Both the position numbers and the translations under genes were made by a program. This document shows positions 1-9,056 of a stretch of 64,000 bases of DNA, piece by piece. The stretch covers positions 1 to 64,000 of the forward strand of contig JAFDXP010000010.1 of assembly GCA_018267875.1 (NCBI GenBank), given 5' to 3'. The notes under the pieces are model-generated. The model saw nothing but the letters and a program-made list of their open reading frames with translations, had not been told where the DNA came from and ran no database searches. This DNA comes from Bacteroidota bacterium (GTDB lineage: Bacteria > Bacteroidota > Bacteroidia > Chitinophagales > Chitinophagaceae). How positions within the stretch are numbered: the first letter of the stretch is position 1; the number at the start of each line of letters is the position of its first letter.

Positions 1-921
1 GCTGTAAATATTCATCCCATTGGTGCTTTAACCCAGCAAATAGAAGGAAAAGCTTTGGCTGAAATGCTTGATATGCATACCCATGGAGCTATTGCTTTTT
101 CTGATGGATGGAAACCATTGCAAAACGCAGGGTTGATGCTCAAAGCACTAGAATATGTTCGAGCGTTCAATGGCGTGGTAATTCAGATGCCGATTGATGC
201 TGCCTTAGCTTTGGGCGGATTGATGCACGAAGATGAAACCTCTACCCGATTAGGCATGGCAGGGATTCCTAAATTGGCAGAAAGCATTCTGTTATATCGA
301 GATATAGAATTACTTCGTTATGCCCAATCTCGCATACATATCACGGGCGTTTCAACGGCAGAAGGAGTAGAGATGATTCGACAAGCAAAAAAAGAAGGAT
401 TGAACATAACATGCTCTGTTACACCCTATCATTTAGCATTTACAGACGAATCATTAGTTCATTATGATAGTGTATTTAAAGTATCACCGGTATTAAGAAG
501 CGAAAAAGATCGACAGGCACTTATTTCAGGCTTACATGATGGCACCATAGATTGTATTGCTTCACACCATCGCCCACAAGATTGGGATGCTAAGACAAAG
601 GAATTTGAATATGCAGGTGAGGGAATGAACCTACAAGAAATAACCTTTCAAGCAGTGTATGATACTTTGGTAAAACAAGTTCCTTTAGCACGAATAGTAG
701 ATGCATTGAGCATTCGACCAAGAGAAATATTTGGACTCTTAAATTCACCTATTGCAGTTGGAACAAATTGCTTTACACTTATTTCAACACAAACAAATAG
801 TGTAGTGTTAGATTATACACTACAATCACTTTCAAGAAACAATCCGTATATTGGCAAGACAATCCGAGGAAGCATTTTAGGAATGGCAAACAATGGAAAA
901 CTTCATCTGAATAGACCTTGA
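1..921 (+). CDS. Dihydroorotase-like protein, catalytically degenerate (5' end outside window)
   Basis: The reading frame is open from base 1, so only the C-terminal 306 residues are visible. The fold is that of dihydroorotase (amidohydrolase superfamily, pyrimidine synthesis): STRLGMAGIP, RDIELLRYAQSRIHITGVST and ITCSVTPYHLAFTDE match the family block by block. The active site does not match. The family HAED block reads QMPID, the HVAHVS histidine is Gly (HITGVS), VTPHHL is VTPYHL, and the ATDHAPH block with the catalytic Asp reads ASHHRPQ. Loss at all four visible sites argues for a non-catalytic paralogue, comparable to the PyrC' subunit that supports aspartate transcarbamoylase in pseudomonads. 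That role is inference. A DUF4199 gene and a glycosyltransferase follow closely on the same strand, probably co-transcribed. A more complete dihydroorotase lies at 19384-20718. Confidence 0.85.
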   Translation, partial: AVNIHPIGALTQQIEGKALAEMLDMHTHGAIAFSDGWKPLQNAGLMLKALEYVRAFNGVVIQMPIDAALALGGLMHEDETSTRLGMAGIPKLAESILLYRDIELLRYAQSRIHITGVSTAEGVEMIRQAKKEGLNITCSVTPYHLAFTDESLVHYDSVFKVSPVLRSEKDRQALISGLHDGTIDCIASHHRPQDWDAKTKEFEYAGEGMNLQEITFQAVYDTLVKQVPLARIVDALSIRPREIFGLLNSPIAVGTNCFTLISTQTNSVVLDYTLQSLSRNNPYIGKTIRGSILGMANNGKLHLNRP

Positions 922-985
922 TTCCAAAAAAAACGTATTCTGCATTTTTAAAAAGTAGGTGGCAATAAAAATACCACTAAAAGAC

Positions 986-1507
986 ATGAAAAAAACACAA
1001 ACACACATGATGTATGGCTTCCTGACAGGATTGGCCATGATTATTGTTCAAGTCTTATTGTATGTGCTTGGATTTGGATTTAAACCTTGGTCGCAATGGA
1101 TAGTTTATATTCCATTTCTACTTGGTTTGGTGATCAATGCTAAGGCTTATTCCAAAGCAAATGAATATCGTGTTGCCTTTGGAAACGTATGGAGCAGCGG
1201 ATTTAAAGCATCGGCTATTGTTGCCATAGTGTTATTAGCTTGGGGATTTATTTCATTGTATGTGTTCCCTGAAATGAGAGAAAAGGGAATGGAAATGGCA
1301 AGAGAAAAATTAGTAGAACGCAATATGAGCGATGAACAGATTGATCAGGCTTTGCAGATGACAAAAAAATTCTTCGTTCCATTTATGATTGCCGGAACTA
1401 TCTTTTCTACTATGTTTGTGGGTGCAATACTTTCTGCTATAGCAGCCGCTTTTCCTAAAAAATTAGGCGACAGCCCGCTAACAAAATCAGAAGAAATATC
1501 TATTTGA
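986..1507 (+). CDS. DUF4199 family membrane protein
   Basis: A 173-residue integral membrane protein of the DUF4199 type, common in Bacteroidota and of unknown function. Hydrophobic segments lie near residues 10-30, 40-58, 75-98 and 140-160. Between the third and fourth is a charged helix (REKGMEMAREKLVERNMSDE) typical of the family. A GTG at 959 would add nine residues; I prefer the ATG at 986 because it gives the usual MKKTQ-like beginning just before the first membrane helix. The gene lies 64 bp after the dihydroorotase-like gene and 8 bp before the glycosyltransferase, which suggests one transcript. The family is fairly clear; the function is not known. Confidence 0.75.
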   Translation: MKKTQTHMMYGFLTGLAMIIVQVLLYVLGFGFKPWSQWIVYIPFLLGLVINAKAYSKANEYRVAFGNVWSSGFKASAIVAIVLLAWGFISLYVFPEMREKGMEMAREKLVERNMSDEQIDQALQMTKKFFVPFMIAGTIFSTMFVGAILSAIAAAFPKKLGDSPLTKSEEISI

Positions 1508-1515
1508 TTCACCGT

Positions 1516-2460
1516 ATGGACCTTTCCATCATCATTCCTTTATACAACGAAGAAGAGTCGTTACCTGAATTGGTTGACTGGATTGTGCGTGTATGTAACG
1601 AACAAGGTTATCAACATGAAATTATCCTTGTGGACGATGGCAGCACAGACAATAGTTGGAATGTAGCTCAACAATTAGCGCAGCAATTTCCTTCCTTAAA
1701 AGGAATCCGATTTCAACGAAACTATGGGAAAAGTGCAGCGTTAAATGAAGGCTTTAAAGCAGCTCAAGGTAAGGTGGTTATCACGATGGATGCTGATTTG
1801 CAAGATAGTCCGGATGAAATTCCTGAGCTATATCGAATGATTGCCGACGAAGGTTACGATTTAGTCAGTGGCTGGAAAAAAGTTCGGTATGACAATGCAC
1901 TAACTAAAAACCTACCGAGTAAACTTTATAATGCCGTAAACCGAAGTATATCGGGTGTTAAACTTCACGACATGAATTGCGGACTAAAATCGTATCGCAA
2001 AAAAGTGATTAAAAGCATTGAGGTTTATGGCGAAATGCACAGATTTATTCCGGTTTTAGCTAAATGGGCAGGATTTAGAAAAATCGGTGAGAAAGTGGTG
2101 GTGCATCGTGCAAGAAAATATGGCGTCTCAAAGTTCGGCTGGAATCGCTTTATCAATGGATTCCTCGACTTACTTTCTGTGCAGTTTATGGGGCGATTTA
2201 GCAAAAAGCCTATGCACTTTTTTGGAACTTTAGGAACCATCACTTTCTTAGTTGGCTTTTTGATGACCCTTTATCTGATCGTTTCCCGATTTATTTTTGA
2301 AGATGTATTTCTAACCAACCGACCTCCATTTTTTATAGCTCTTGTTGCAATGATAATTGGTACACAATTTTTTCTTACTGGTTTTGTTGCTGAATTGGTA
2401 TCACGCAACGCAGCAGATCGAAATAATTATTTAATTGAAGAAAAAATAGGGTTAAACTAA
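1516..2460 (+). CDS. Family 2 glycosyltransferase, polyprenyl-phosphate sugar transferase (GtrB/DPM1-like)
   Basis: A 314-residue GT2 enzyme. The GT-A domain begins with LSIIIPLYNEEESLPEL, has the nucleotide-binding VDDGSTD and the metal-binding DADLQDSP (DxD-type) motifs, and covers about residues 1-235. Two membrane helices follow near residues 240-265 and 275-300. This architecture is that of enzymes which transfer a sugar from a nucleotide donor to undecaprenyl or dolichyl phosphate at the inner face of the membrane, for later use in O-antigen, glycolipid or glycoprotein modification. The sugar cannot be read from sequence. The ATG at 1516 is chosen over an upstream TTG that overlaps the preceding gene. 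It is the last gene of the group that starts with the dihydroorotase-like gene. Confidence 0.85.
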   Translation: MDLSIIIPLYNEEESLPELVDWIVRVCNEQGYQHEIILVDDGSTDNSWNVAQQLAQQFPSLKGIRFQRNYGKSAALNEGFKAAQGKVVITMDADLQDSPDEIPELYRMIADEGYDLVSGWKKVRYDNALTKNLPSKLYNAVNRSISGVKLHDMNCGLKSYRKKVIKSIEVYGEMHRFIPVLAKWAGFRKIGEKVVVHRARKYGVSKFGWNRFINGFLDLLSVQFMGRFSKKPMHFFGTLGTITFLVGFLMTLYLIVSRFIFEDVFLTNRPPFFIALVAMIIGTQFFLTGFVAELVSRNAADRNNYLIEEKIGLN

Positions 2461-2564
2461 GCCTAAACCAAATCCTTGCTTTAACACGACTTTAGATTTC
2501 TGCATTAAACCTTTGTGCCTTGTTTTCTGTCAACTTTGCGTTGCCTAATTTTTATGACAAGCAT

Positions 2565-5042
2565 ATGAAATATTTAAAACTTACCGTACTCCTAATTTTT
2601 CTTTCTGTTTCCTTTTCATTTGCTCAAAATAAAATCACAGGTCGAATTTTAGATGATAAAAACCAACCCATTCCCTATGCAACAGTTACGGCATTGAAGC
2701 CTGACTCAACAATTGTTGGAGGTGATTTAACTAATGAAAACGGATCTTTTGCCCTTAGCAACCTATCTCTTGGTCATTTTATTCTTCGCATCAATATTTT
2801 GGGCTTCAAACAACGATTTATTGACAATATTTCTCTAACTCAACAAGCACCAAATAAAAGTTTGGGAAACATCGTCATTCGCCCAGATGCACACAAGTTA
2901 AAAGAAGTAGAAATTACCGGTGAACGTGCCCTAATGGAGTTGAGCGTTGATAAAAAAGTCTTTAACGTTGATAAAAACATTACTTCCAGTGGTGGTAGTG
3001 CAGCGGATGCTCTAAAAAATGTGCCTTCCTTACAAGTGGACATTGATGGCACCATTTTGCTGCGTGGAAAAGACGCAAATATTTTGATAGACGGAAAACC
3101 CGCCACACTTTTAGGTGGAGATGTAGCAACGGCACTTCAAGCCTTGCCGGCATCCAGCATTCAAAGTGTGGAAGTAATTACCAATCCTTCTGCAAAATAT
3201 GATGCACAAGGAATGGCAGGCATTATCAACATCATTACAAAAAGAGACAGCAAGCTCGGATTTAATGGAAATGCTTCGGTTGGCGCTGGAACACGTGATA
3301 AATACAATGCGTCAGTAGCACTAAATCTTAAAAATGACAAGTGGAATATATTCTTCAATTCAAATTGGCGAAATAATAAAACCTATGAGCACACCGCTAA
3401 TCGAAGAATGATGGCAGACGGAACATTGACTGCCGCAAGCTATGAAGATAATATTCGTACCCGTGGTGGATGGTTCAATTCATTAGGGGCAGAATATACC
3501 ATCAACAGCAGAAATACGATAACACTCACACAAAACCTAAACCAAATGTTATGGGCCAGTAATGGAAATACAATGTACACCTATAACCAAGGTCCGATAA
3601 TTGATTCATCTACCACCCGCGGAACAGTAAATACCGGTTCTCCATTGTCCAGCTCAACCTCGCTCGACTTTAAACACAAATTCCTGAAACCCAAACAAGA
3701 ACTTAATTCAAGTATTACCTATGTGAATACTCGGGTAAACCGCGATCAAGAATACATAACTAACCGGTTTGATGCTATGGACGCTCCAATCGGCAACACT
3801 ATCATTCAACGTGCACCAGGTGGTGGCACCAGTAGCAGTCTGAATGCCCAAGCAGATTTCACTACGCCATTTCTTACTAAAAATGGAAAACTTGATGCAG
3901 GGTGGAAAACACAGATCTATTGGTTTAAAAGCAACAACGAGGCACGAGTTGACTCAAACAATGGAAAAGGATTTGTTCCTGATATGGTGTTGCAAAACGA
4001 TTATCAATACTCACAACAAGTTCATGCTGTCTATGCCAGCTATAGCGATCAGCGTGGAAAATTTGGTTATCAAATTGGACTAAGAGGTGAATACTCCTAC
4101 TACGATGGCACCTCTTCCAGAATTGTTTCAGGATTGCGATACAACAATCAGTTCCTCAACCTATTTCCTTCACTCTATTTATCCTATAAGTTACCCAAAG
4201 ACCAAGCTGTTTATCTTAGTTATTCTCGCCGTATCAACAGACCAAGCTTCTTCCAAATGATGCCCTTTATTGATGTTTCTAATCCAATGGATACCAGTGC
4301 CGGAAACCCCAACCTGATACCTGAGTTTATTCACAACATCGAGTTGAATTATAGCAGACAGTTTAAACAAGGACACATGATTATTGCCAGCCTCTATTAT
4401 CAATACACACAAAATCTGATTGATCGTATTAGCACCTTTTACAATGATGGAACTAGCTTTACCAAGCCTCAAAATTTGAATAAGGGAATTACTTATGGTG
4501 CAGAATTAACCGGTCGTGCACAAATACTTCCAATATGGAATGCAACAGTAAATTTCAATCTCTTTCAAAACCAAATTTTTGGGGCAACAGCAACAAACAC
4601 TTTAGATAATAGCGGGGTCAGTTGGTTTACCAAATTTAACACAGATGTAAAGCTTCCGTACAATTTTTCTTTTCAACTTAGTGGTACCTACCAAGCCCCA
4701 AAAGTGGCTGCCCAAGGCATCATTCAAGATGTTTGGTGGGTTGATGCTGCTTTACGAAAAACATTTTGGAACAATAAAGCTAATTTAGTTCTCAATATTT
4801 CTGATATATTTAACTCCAGAAAATACACAACCATTTACGACTTTCCCGGTGCAGTTCAAAGCATTTATCGAGATCGAGAAACAAGAATTGGAAACTTGAC
4901 TTTTTCTTACCGCTTTGGAAAATCAGATGTAAAAACAAGTAGTAAGCGTGGACGTGGAGATAAAGACAAAAATATGCAACCGCAATCCAAAGAACACGAC
5001 AACATCAAGCAAGGTGAAGGCGGAGATGATAGCGGAAGCTAA
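2565..5042 (+). CDS. TonB-dependent receptor-like outer membrane protein with carboxypeptidase-regulatory N-terminus
   Basis: An 825-residue outer membrane protein. The ATG at 2565 gives a clean signal peptide (MKYLKLTVLLIFLSVSFSFAQ). Residues ~22-105 form a carboxypeptidase-regulatory-like beta-sandwich (ITGRILDDKNQPIPYATV), followed by a plug domain (SADALKNVPSLQVDIDG..LIDGKPATLLGG) and a long beta-barrel of the OMP_b-brl_3 type, with a family-typical RINRPSFFQMMPF block. The tail is unusually charged (SSKRGRGDKDKNMQPQSKEHD). Such proteins import or sense compounds with TonB energy; many members of this subfamily stand alone without a SusD partner, as here, and the substrate cannot be told. 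The short spacing to the DUF4197 gene downstream (48 bp) suggests co-transcription. Confidence 0.88.
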   Translation: MKYLKLTVLLIFLSVSFSFAQNKITGRILDDKNQPIPYATVTALKPDSTIVGGDLTNENGSFALSNLSLGHFILRINILGFKQRFIDNISLTQQAPNKSLGNIVIRPDAHKLKEVEITGERALMELSVDKKVFNVDKNITSSGGSAADALKNVPSLQVDIDGTILLRGKDANILIDGKPATLLGGDVATALQALPASSIQSVEVITNPSAKYDAQGMAGIINIITKRDSKLGFNGNASVGAGTRDKYNASVALNLKNDKWNIFFNSNWRNNKTYEHTANRRMMADGTLTAASYEDNIRTRGGWFNSLGAEYTINSRNTITLTQNLNQMLWASNGNTMYTYNQGPIIDSSTTRGTVNTGSPLSSSTSLDFKHKFLKPKQELNSSITYVNTRVNRDQEYITNRFDAMDAPIGNTIIQRAPGGGTSSSLNAQADFTTPFLTKNGKLDAGWKTQIYWFKSNNEARVDSNNGKGFVPDMVLQNDYQYSQQVHAVYASYSDQRGKFGYQIGLRGEYSYYDGTSSRIVSGLRYNNQFLNLFPSLYLSYKLPKDQAVYLSYSRRINRPSFFQMMPFIDVSNPMDTSAGNPNLIPEFIHNIELNYSRQFKQGHMIIASLYYQYTQNLIDRISTFYNDGTSFTKPQNLNKGITYGAELTGRAQILPIWNATVNFNLFQNQIFGATATNTLDNSGVSWFTKFNTDVKLPYNFSFQLSGTYQAPKVAAQGIIQDVWWVDAALRKTFWNNKANLVLNISDIFNSRKYTTIYDFPGAVQSIYRDRETRIGNLTFSYRFGKSDVKTSSKRGRGDKDKNMQPQSKEHDNIKQGEGGDDSGS

Positions 5043-5090
5043 AAAATGGTATCATTTTTGAATTGGAAATCAAACGAAAAAATAGAACGT

Positions 5091-6026
5091 ATGTATAAAC
5101 TGAAATTGACTCTATTAGCAACTGCAACATTTTTATCCATTCAAAGTTTACAAGCACAAAGTAAGCGTCCAAACATAAAGGGTGCAAAACGTCAAGTACG
5201 TGTAAACACCACAGATGCCGGCAGCAATAATACATCAAACCAAAGCGGCAACAGTAGTGTAAGCGACAGAAGCGGCGCGAATAATAGCAACGAAACCGCA
5301 AACAGAAGCGGCAGTGATGGTGGCGGTACAAACGATCGGAGTGGCGCAAACAACAATGGTGGAAGTGGAAATAACGGAGGGAATAATAACAATAACGGAG
5401 GATTTAATATCAACAGCCTAACCAATACGGATATTACCGGAGCTTTGCGTCAAGCACTTGAAATTGGAGCCAAAAACGCAGCCGGTAAACTCAATATGCA
5501 AAATGGCTTTTTTGGAAATGCACTAATCAAAGTATTGATGCCACCCGAAGCACAAAAAGTAGAAAGCGCACTACGCCAATTTGGAATGGGTGATTTAGTT
5601 GACCAAACCATTTTATCCATGAACCGCGCCGCTGAAGATGCTGCAGGGAAAGCAGCACCTATTTTTATCAATGCCATTACTGGAATGTCAATTCAAGATG
5701 GATTAAACATCCTAAAAGGTGGAAATGGAGCAGCAACAGCCTATTTAAGAAGTAAAACAACAGCAGCACTTACCAACGCATTCAGGCCGGTGATAGAAGG
5801 TTCTTTAAACAAACTAAATGTTGCCAGCTATTGGAGTCAACTATTTGGATTTTACAATCAATTGCCTACAACGTTCAATAAAATTAATCCAGACCTTACC
5901 GGATACGTTACCGAACGTGCACTGAATGGACTGTTTGTAACGATAACGGATGAAGAAAACAAAATTCGCCTGAATCCCGCTTCTCGTGCATCTGAATTAC
6001 TGCAAAAGGTTTTTGGAGCACACTAA
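5091..6026 (+). CDS. DUF4197 domain protein, secreted, with Asn/Gly/Ser-rich linker
   Basis: A 311-residue exported protein. The ATG at 5091 starts a signal peptide (MYKLKLTLLATATFLSIQSLQAQ); an in-frame ATG at 5046 would bury it behind 15 polar residues and is less likely. Residues ~24-110 are a low-complexity stretch dominated by Asn, Gly and Ser, with recurring RSGANN/DRSG units. Residues ~115-311 match DUF4197, recognisable by TGALRQALEIGAKNAAGKL, MPPEAQKVESALRQFGMG, and the C-terminal TDEENKIRLNPASRASELLQKVF. DUF4197 proteins are usually periplasmic or envelope-bound and of unknown function. The linker is longer than I would expect for the family and probably acts as a flexible spacer. 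Confidence 0.8.
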   Translation: MYKLKLTLLATATFLSIQSLQAQSKRPNIKGAKRQVRVNTTDAGSNNTSNQSGNSSVSDRSGANNSNETANRSGSDGGGTNDRSGANNNGGSGNNGGNNNNNGGFNINSLTNTDITGALRQALEIGAKNAAGKLNMQNGFFGNALIKVLMPPEAQKVESALRQFGMGDLVDQTILSMNRAAEDAAGKAAPIFINAITGMSIQDGLNILKGGNGAATAYLRSKTTAALTNAFRPVIEGSLNKLNVASYWSQLFGFYNQLPTTFNKINPDLTGYVTERALNGLFVTITDEENKIRLNPASRASELLQKVFGAH

Positions 6027-6116
6027 ATAAAACAAATTCGTATCTTGCAAAAACAAAATAGGCAATAGTTTATTCTATTGCTCTAATACTACTATTTCTA
6101 AAATTTGGATGAGACT

Positions 6117-7694
6117 ATGACTGCCGATGTTACCCCATTACCTACGCTTCAAGACTGGTGGAAAAATGCTGAATTACCCGCTAAGGAATTTTGTAAATTA
6201 GATGAAAATGGCGACTTGATTCTTAAAAAATCCACACGAAATTCCGATCGAGTACTGGCTAATTTGAAGCTCGAAAATGCTCAAGCGTTGATCAACGCAC
6301 TTACCGAAAAATTTCCGGAAGTTGTAGGACGAGTTGAAGAAGTAGCAAAAGAATGGAATGAAACGGATGACAAATTAAAATTACTAGGAAAAGTAAACCG
6401 CTTAAAAGAATATCTTAACCACGCTAATGCAATTGGAAACTTTGAAGAATTATTTAAGCAGTTAGAAAATTGGGAGTCCGAAATAAATAAGCGTATTGAA
6501 GAAAACTTTAAACAACGCGAAGCTTTGGTTGTGCGTGCAGAACAACTTGCCATTACCAGCGAACGTTGGAAAGAAGACACACAATCGTTTAAAGATTTTG
6601 TAGAACAATGGAAGCAGATTGGTTATGTGGAAAGACGCAGAAATGACCAACTATGGGAACGTTTTGAAAAGGCAAAAGATCAGTTTTATGAACGCAAGCG
6701 GCAACACTTTGAAAACACAGAAAAGGAAATGCTGCAAAACCTAGATTTAAAAATCGAGATTGTAGAAAAATCAGAAAAAAACGCTTTATCTGAAGATTGG
6801 AAACAAACGACTGAACTATTCAAAAATCTAATGGAAGAATGGCGTGCTGTTGGCTTTACTTGGAATGATAAAAATGAAGAACTATGGGCACGATTTATTA
6901 TTGCTAAAAACATATTTTTTGAAAGAAAAAATGCTCACTTTGAAACTATAAAAACCGAACAAGAAGAAAACTATAGTCGTAAACTTATTTTGGTTGAAAA
7001 GGTTGAAGCATTAAAAGAAAGTCGCGATTGGAATAAAACTTCACATGCCATCACAGCCATCATGGAAGAATGGAAAGGTATTGGCAGAGTTCCGATCGAA
7101 AAAAGCGATGAATTATGGAGCCGACTTCAATCAGCTAAAGACCATTTTTTTACCGAAAAACGACAACATCTACAAAACCTTCGAGTAACATTAGATGACA
7201 ACTTTGCCCGAAAACGAGCCTTGGTTAAAAGAGCTGATGAACTAAAGGAATCTAACCAGTGGCGCGAGACAACAGAAGAATTTAATGAACTGTTTGCAGA
7301 ATGGAAAAAAATTGGACCTGTCCCGCGTGAATATGGCGATAACCTTTGGGAAGAATTTATTGCAGCCAGAAAATATTTTTTCAAGCGAAAAGATGAAGAT
7401 CGAGATAAACGAAAAAAGTTTTTTGAACAAAAAATTAAAGAAAAAGAGGCACGAGCCAAAGCTTTCTTATCTGATTTGCAGCACGAATTGAATGAAGAAA
7501 AAGAAAAATTGGCGGATTTGTTAAATGCTCTTGAAAATATTACGCCCGGACTAAAAGAAAAAGAACTTCGTGCGCATCTTGACAAATTAATTAAAAGTAC
7601 TCAAAACAAAATTGAAGCCAAAACACAACGCATTAAAGAGCTATCAAAACCTACACCAGAAGAGCCAGAGCCATTATCTGAACAAGGGGCTTAA
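6117..7694 (+). CDS. DUF349 repeat protein
   Basis: A 525-residue, highly charged, mainly helical cytoplasmic protein with four clear DUF349 repeats of about 70 residues. Each has the pattern W..T...F..L...W...G......N..LW.RF..AK..F...R, with cores such as EQWKQIGYVERRRNDQLWER, EEWRAVGFTWNDKNEELWAR and AEWKKIGPVPREYGDNLWEE. A weaker copy lies near the N-terminus and a coiled coil (residues ~430-515) closes the protein. DUF349 proteins are widespread in Bacteroidota and Actinobacteria; no biochemical function is established to my knowledge. The ATG at 6117 is chosen over a TTG four codons upstream. It ends 278 bp before a gene on the opposite strand. Confidence 0.85.
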   Translation: MTADVTPLPTLQDWWKNAELPAKEFCKLDENGDLILKKSTRNSDRVLANLKLENAQALINALTEKFPEVVGRVEEVAKEWNETDDKLKLLGKVNRLKEYLNHANAIGNFEELFKQLENWESEINKRIEENFKQREALVVRAEQLAITSERWKEDTQSFKDFVEQWKQIGYVERRRNDQLWERFEKAKDQFYERKRQHFENTEKEMLQNLDLKIEIVEKSEKNALSEDWKQTTELFKNLMEEWRAVGFTWNDKNEELWARFIIAKNIFFERKNAHFETIKTEQEENYSRKLILVEKVEALKESRDWNKTSHAITAIMEEWKGIGRVPIEKSDELWSRLQSAKDHFFTEKRQHLQNLRVTLDDNFARKRALVKRADELKESNQWRETTEEFNELFAEWKKIGPVPREYGDNLWEEFIAARKYFFKRKDEDRDKRKKFFEQKIKEKEARAKAFLSDLQHELNEEKEKLADLLNALENITPGLKEKELRAHLDKLIKSTQNKIEAKTQRIKELSKPTPEEPEPLSEQGA

Positions 7695-7972
7695 TGCTGT
7701 TATTGTATAGATTCTTTTTGGGGTTTGCAGAATTTCGTATTTCTGATAGAAATACCTATGCTTCGGCAATGAGCGATTCTTGGACTTTGGTAATCAGAAA
7801 GCTTCAGTTTAATTCTAAGCTGCTTATTTCAGTTTGAAAAAAGGGTATATTCTACTTTTGGGAAAGAGGGATTGGATCATGTTTATATTTGCTCTATAAC
7901 ATACCATCTCTTATCAAAAGGAAGTATGACCAACTAAGCAGGACAAGCAACAATGTTAAATTTCCAACTGTT
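7695..7972. other. Intergenic region between convergent genes, small perfect hairpin
   Basis: This 278-bp gap separates the DUF349 gene (+) from the LpxD-like gene (-). It holds one perfect inverted repeat, GTATTTCT-GAT-AGAAATAC at 7737-7755, without a T-run, so a terminator is not supported. No coding frame of interest was seen. Confidence 0.4.
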
Positions 7973-8932
7973 TTAGCCTTCGTTTTCTTTTTCATCTGAC
8001 ATACGTTGCCATAGCTCAGGAATCCGCTTGATCCAATTGAGCTCTTTCATCTTTGTTTTTGCATCTTCAACAGGACTTCCAAAATATATTTTTCCGCCTG
8101 CAATGCTGGCTGGCACACCACTTTGTGCATATACAACTGCCCCTTTTCCAATAGTCAAATCCTTGCTCACACCTACTTGCCCCCAAAGAATAACCTCATC
8201 TTCAATAATTGCTTTTCCACCAATACCTACCTGAGCGGCAAATAAACAATTCTTGCCAATTATAGCACCATGCCCAACATGAATATGATTATCCAACTTG
8301 GTTCCTTGTCCAAGAATGGTATCACCGCTCACCCCTTTATCTATTGTACAACAAGCACCAATTTCTACCCAATCTTCGATGATGACTCGTCCACAACTTT
8401 CTAACTTGTCATATTGCACAGCACATTCTTTGCGACGCTTAAAATAAAAAGCATCAGCACCAATCACGCTTCCGGCATGAATAATTACATTGTCGCCAAT
8501 TATGCAATGATCATAAATCGTAACATTTGGATGAATTAAGCAGTTTTTCCCAATCTGCACATGATTCCCAACAAAAACATTTGGTTGTAAATGTGTTCCT
8601 TCGCCAATGGTTGCGCTTGCACTTATCATTTGCATAGCCGGCTCAAACCCCCGAAAATGCTTTACTAACTTAACATAAGCACTAAATGGATCGGCATGAA
8701 TTAACAGAGTTTTTCCCTTGGGGCATTCAACAGCTTTGTTGATAATGATGATAGTTGCAGCAGAATGAAGGCACTTGTCGTAATACTTTTCAAAATCCAC
8801 GAAAGAAATATCACCATGGCGCACTTTATGAATCTCGTTCAGACCCGTTGCCAATTGTTCTTCAGCCCCTACAAGCGTTGCGTCGATAAACTTGGCTAAC
8901 CATCTAACCGGTACTGCTGGATCTAAATTCAT
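7973..8932 (-). CDS. LpxD-like UDP-3-O-acylglucosamine N-acyltransferase
   Basis: A 319-residue left-handed beta-helix acyltransferase. Residues ~1-95 resemble the uridine-binding N-terminal domain of LpxD (GDISFVDFEKYYDKCL, then LIHADPFSAYVKLVKHF). Residues ~100-270 carry hexapeptide repeats (IGEGTHLQPNVFVGNHVQIG, CIIGDNVIIHAGSVIGADAF) and the conserved His segment LDNHIHVGHGAIIGKNC expected to hold the catalytic base. LpxD adds the second 3-hydroxyacyl chain in lipid A synthesis. The gene stands alone, away from lpxA/lpxC/fabZ, so it may be a second LpxD-like enzyme acting on another sugar. ATG 8932 is preferred over a non-ATG start at 8965 because a TAnnTTTG promoter element lies between the two. 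Confidence 0.78.
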   Translation of the reverse strand: MNLDPAVPVRWLAKFIDATLVGAEEQLATGLNEIHKVRHGDISFVDFEKYYDKCLHSAATIIIINKAVECPKGKTLLIHADPFSAYVKLVKHFRGFEPAMQMISASATIGEGTHLQPNVFVGNHVQIGKNCLIHPNVTIYDHCIIGDNVIIHAGSVIGADAFYFKRRKECAVQYDKLESCGRVIIEDWVEIGACCTIDKGVSGDTILGQGTKLDNHIHVGHGAIIGKNCLFAAQVGIGGKAIIEDEVILWGQVGVSKDLTIGKGAVVYAQSGVPASIAGGKIYFGSPVEDAKTKMKELNWIKRIPELWQRMSDEKENEG

Positions 8933-8947
8933 CGAAGGAAATTTTTG

Positions 8948-8955
8948 CAAAAGTA
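8948..8955 (-). promoter_or_regulatory. Candidate -7 element for the LpxD-like gene
   Basis: On the minus strand the sequence is TACTTTTG, an exact match to the Bacteroidota -7 consensus TAnnTTTG, 15 nt upstream of the ATG at 8932. A -33 TTG exists but with a spacer shorter than usual, so only the -7 element is convincing. Confidence 0.4.
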
Positions 8956-9056
8956 AGAACAACAATTATTCAAGGCAGCTTTCCTGAAAGTTCTTTCTTT
9001 AGCAATTTGATTTTTTGTGGAAATTATTCATACCTTAATCTGAAATTGATTGACTC

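Noticed and set aside
5005..5425. Open frames on the minus strand over the DUF4197 gene (Cys/Arg- and Leu/Pro-rich)
   Set aside because: They are the complement of the Asn/Gly/Ser low-complexity linker and have no domain or signal.
7127..7585. 152-residue minus-strand frame over the DUF349 gene
   Set aside because: Ser/Phe-rich composition mirrors the Glu/Lys-rich coding strand; no homology or promoter.
7737..7755. Perfect hairpin GTATTTCT-GAT-AGAAATAC as terminator
   Set aside because: No T-run follows on either strand and the stem is AT-rich; it is noted only as a dyad.
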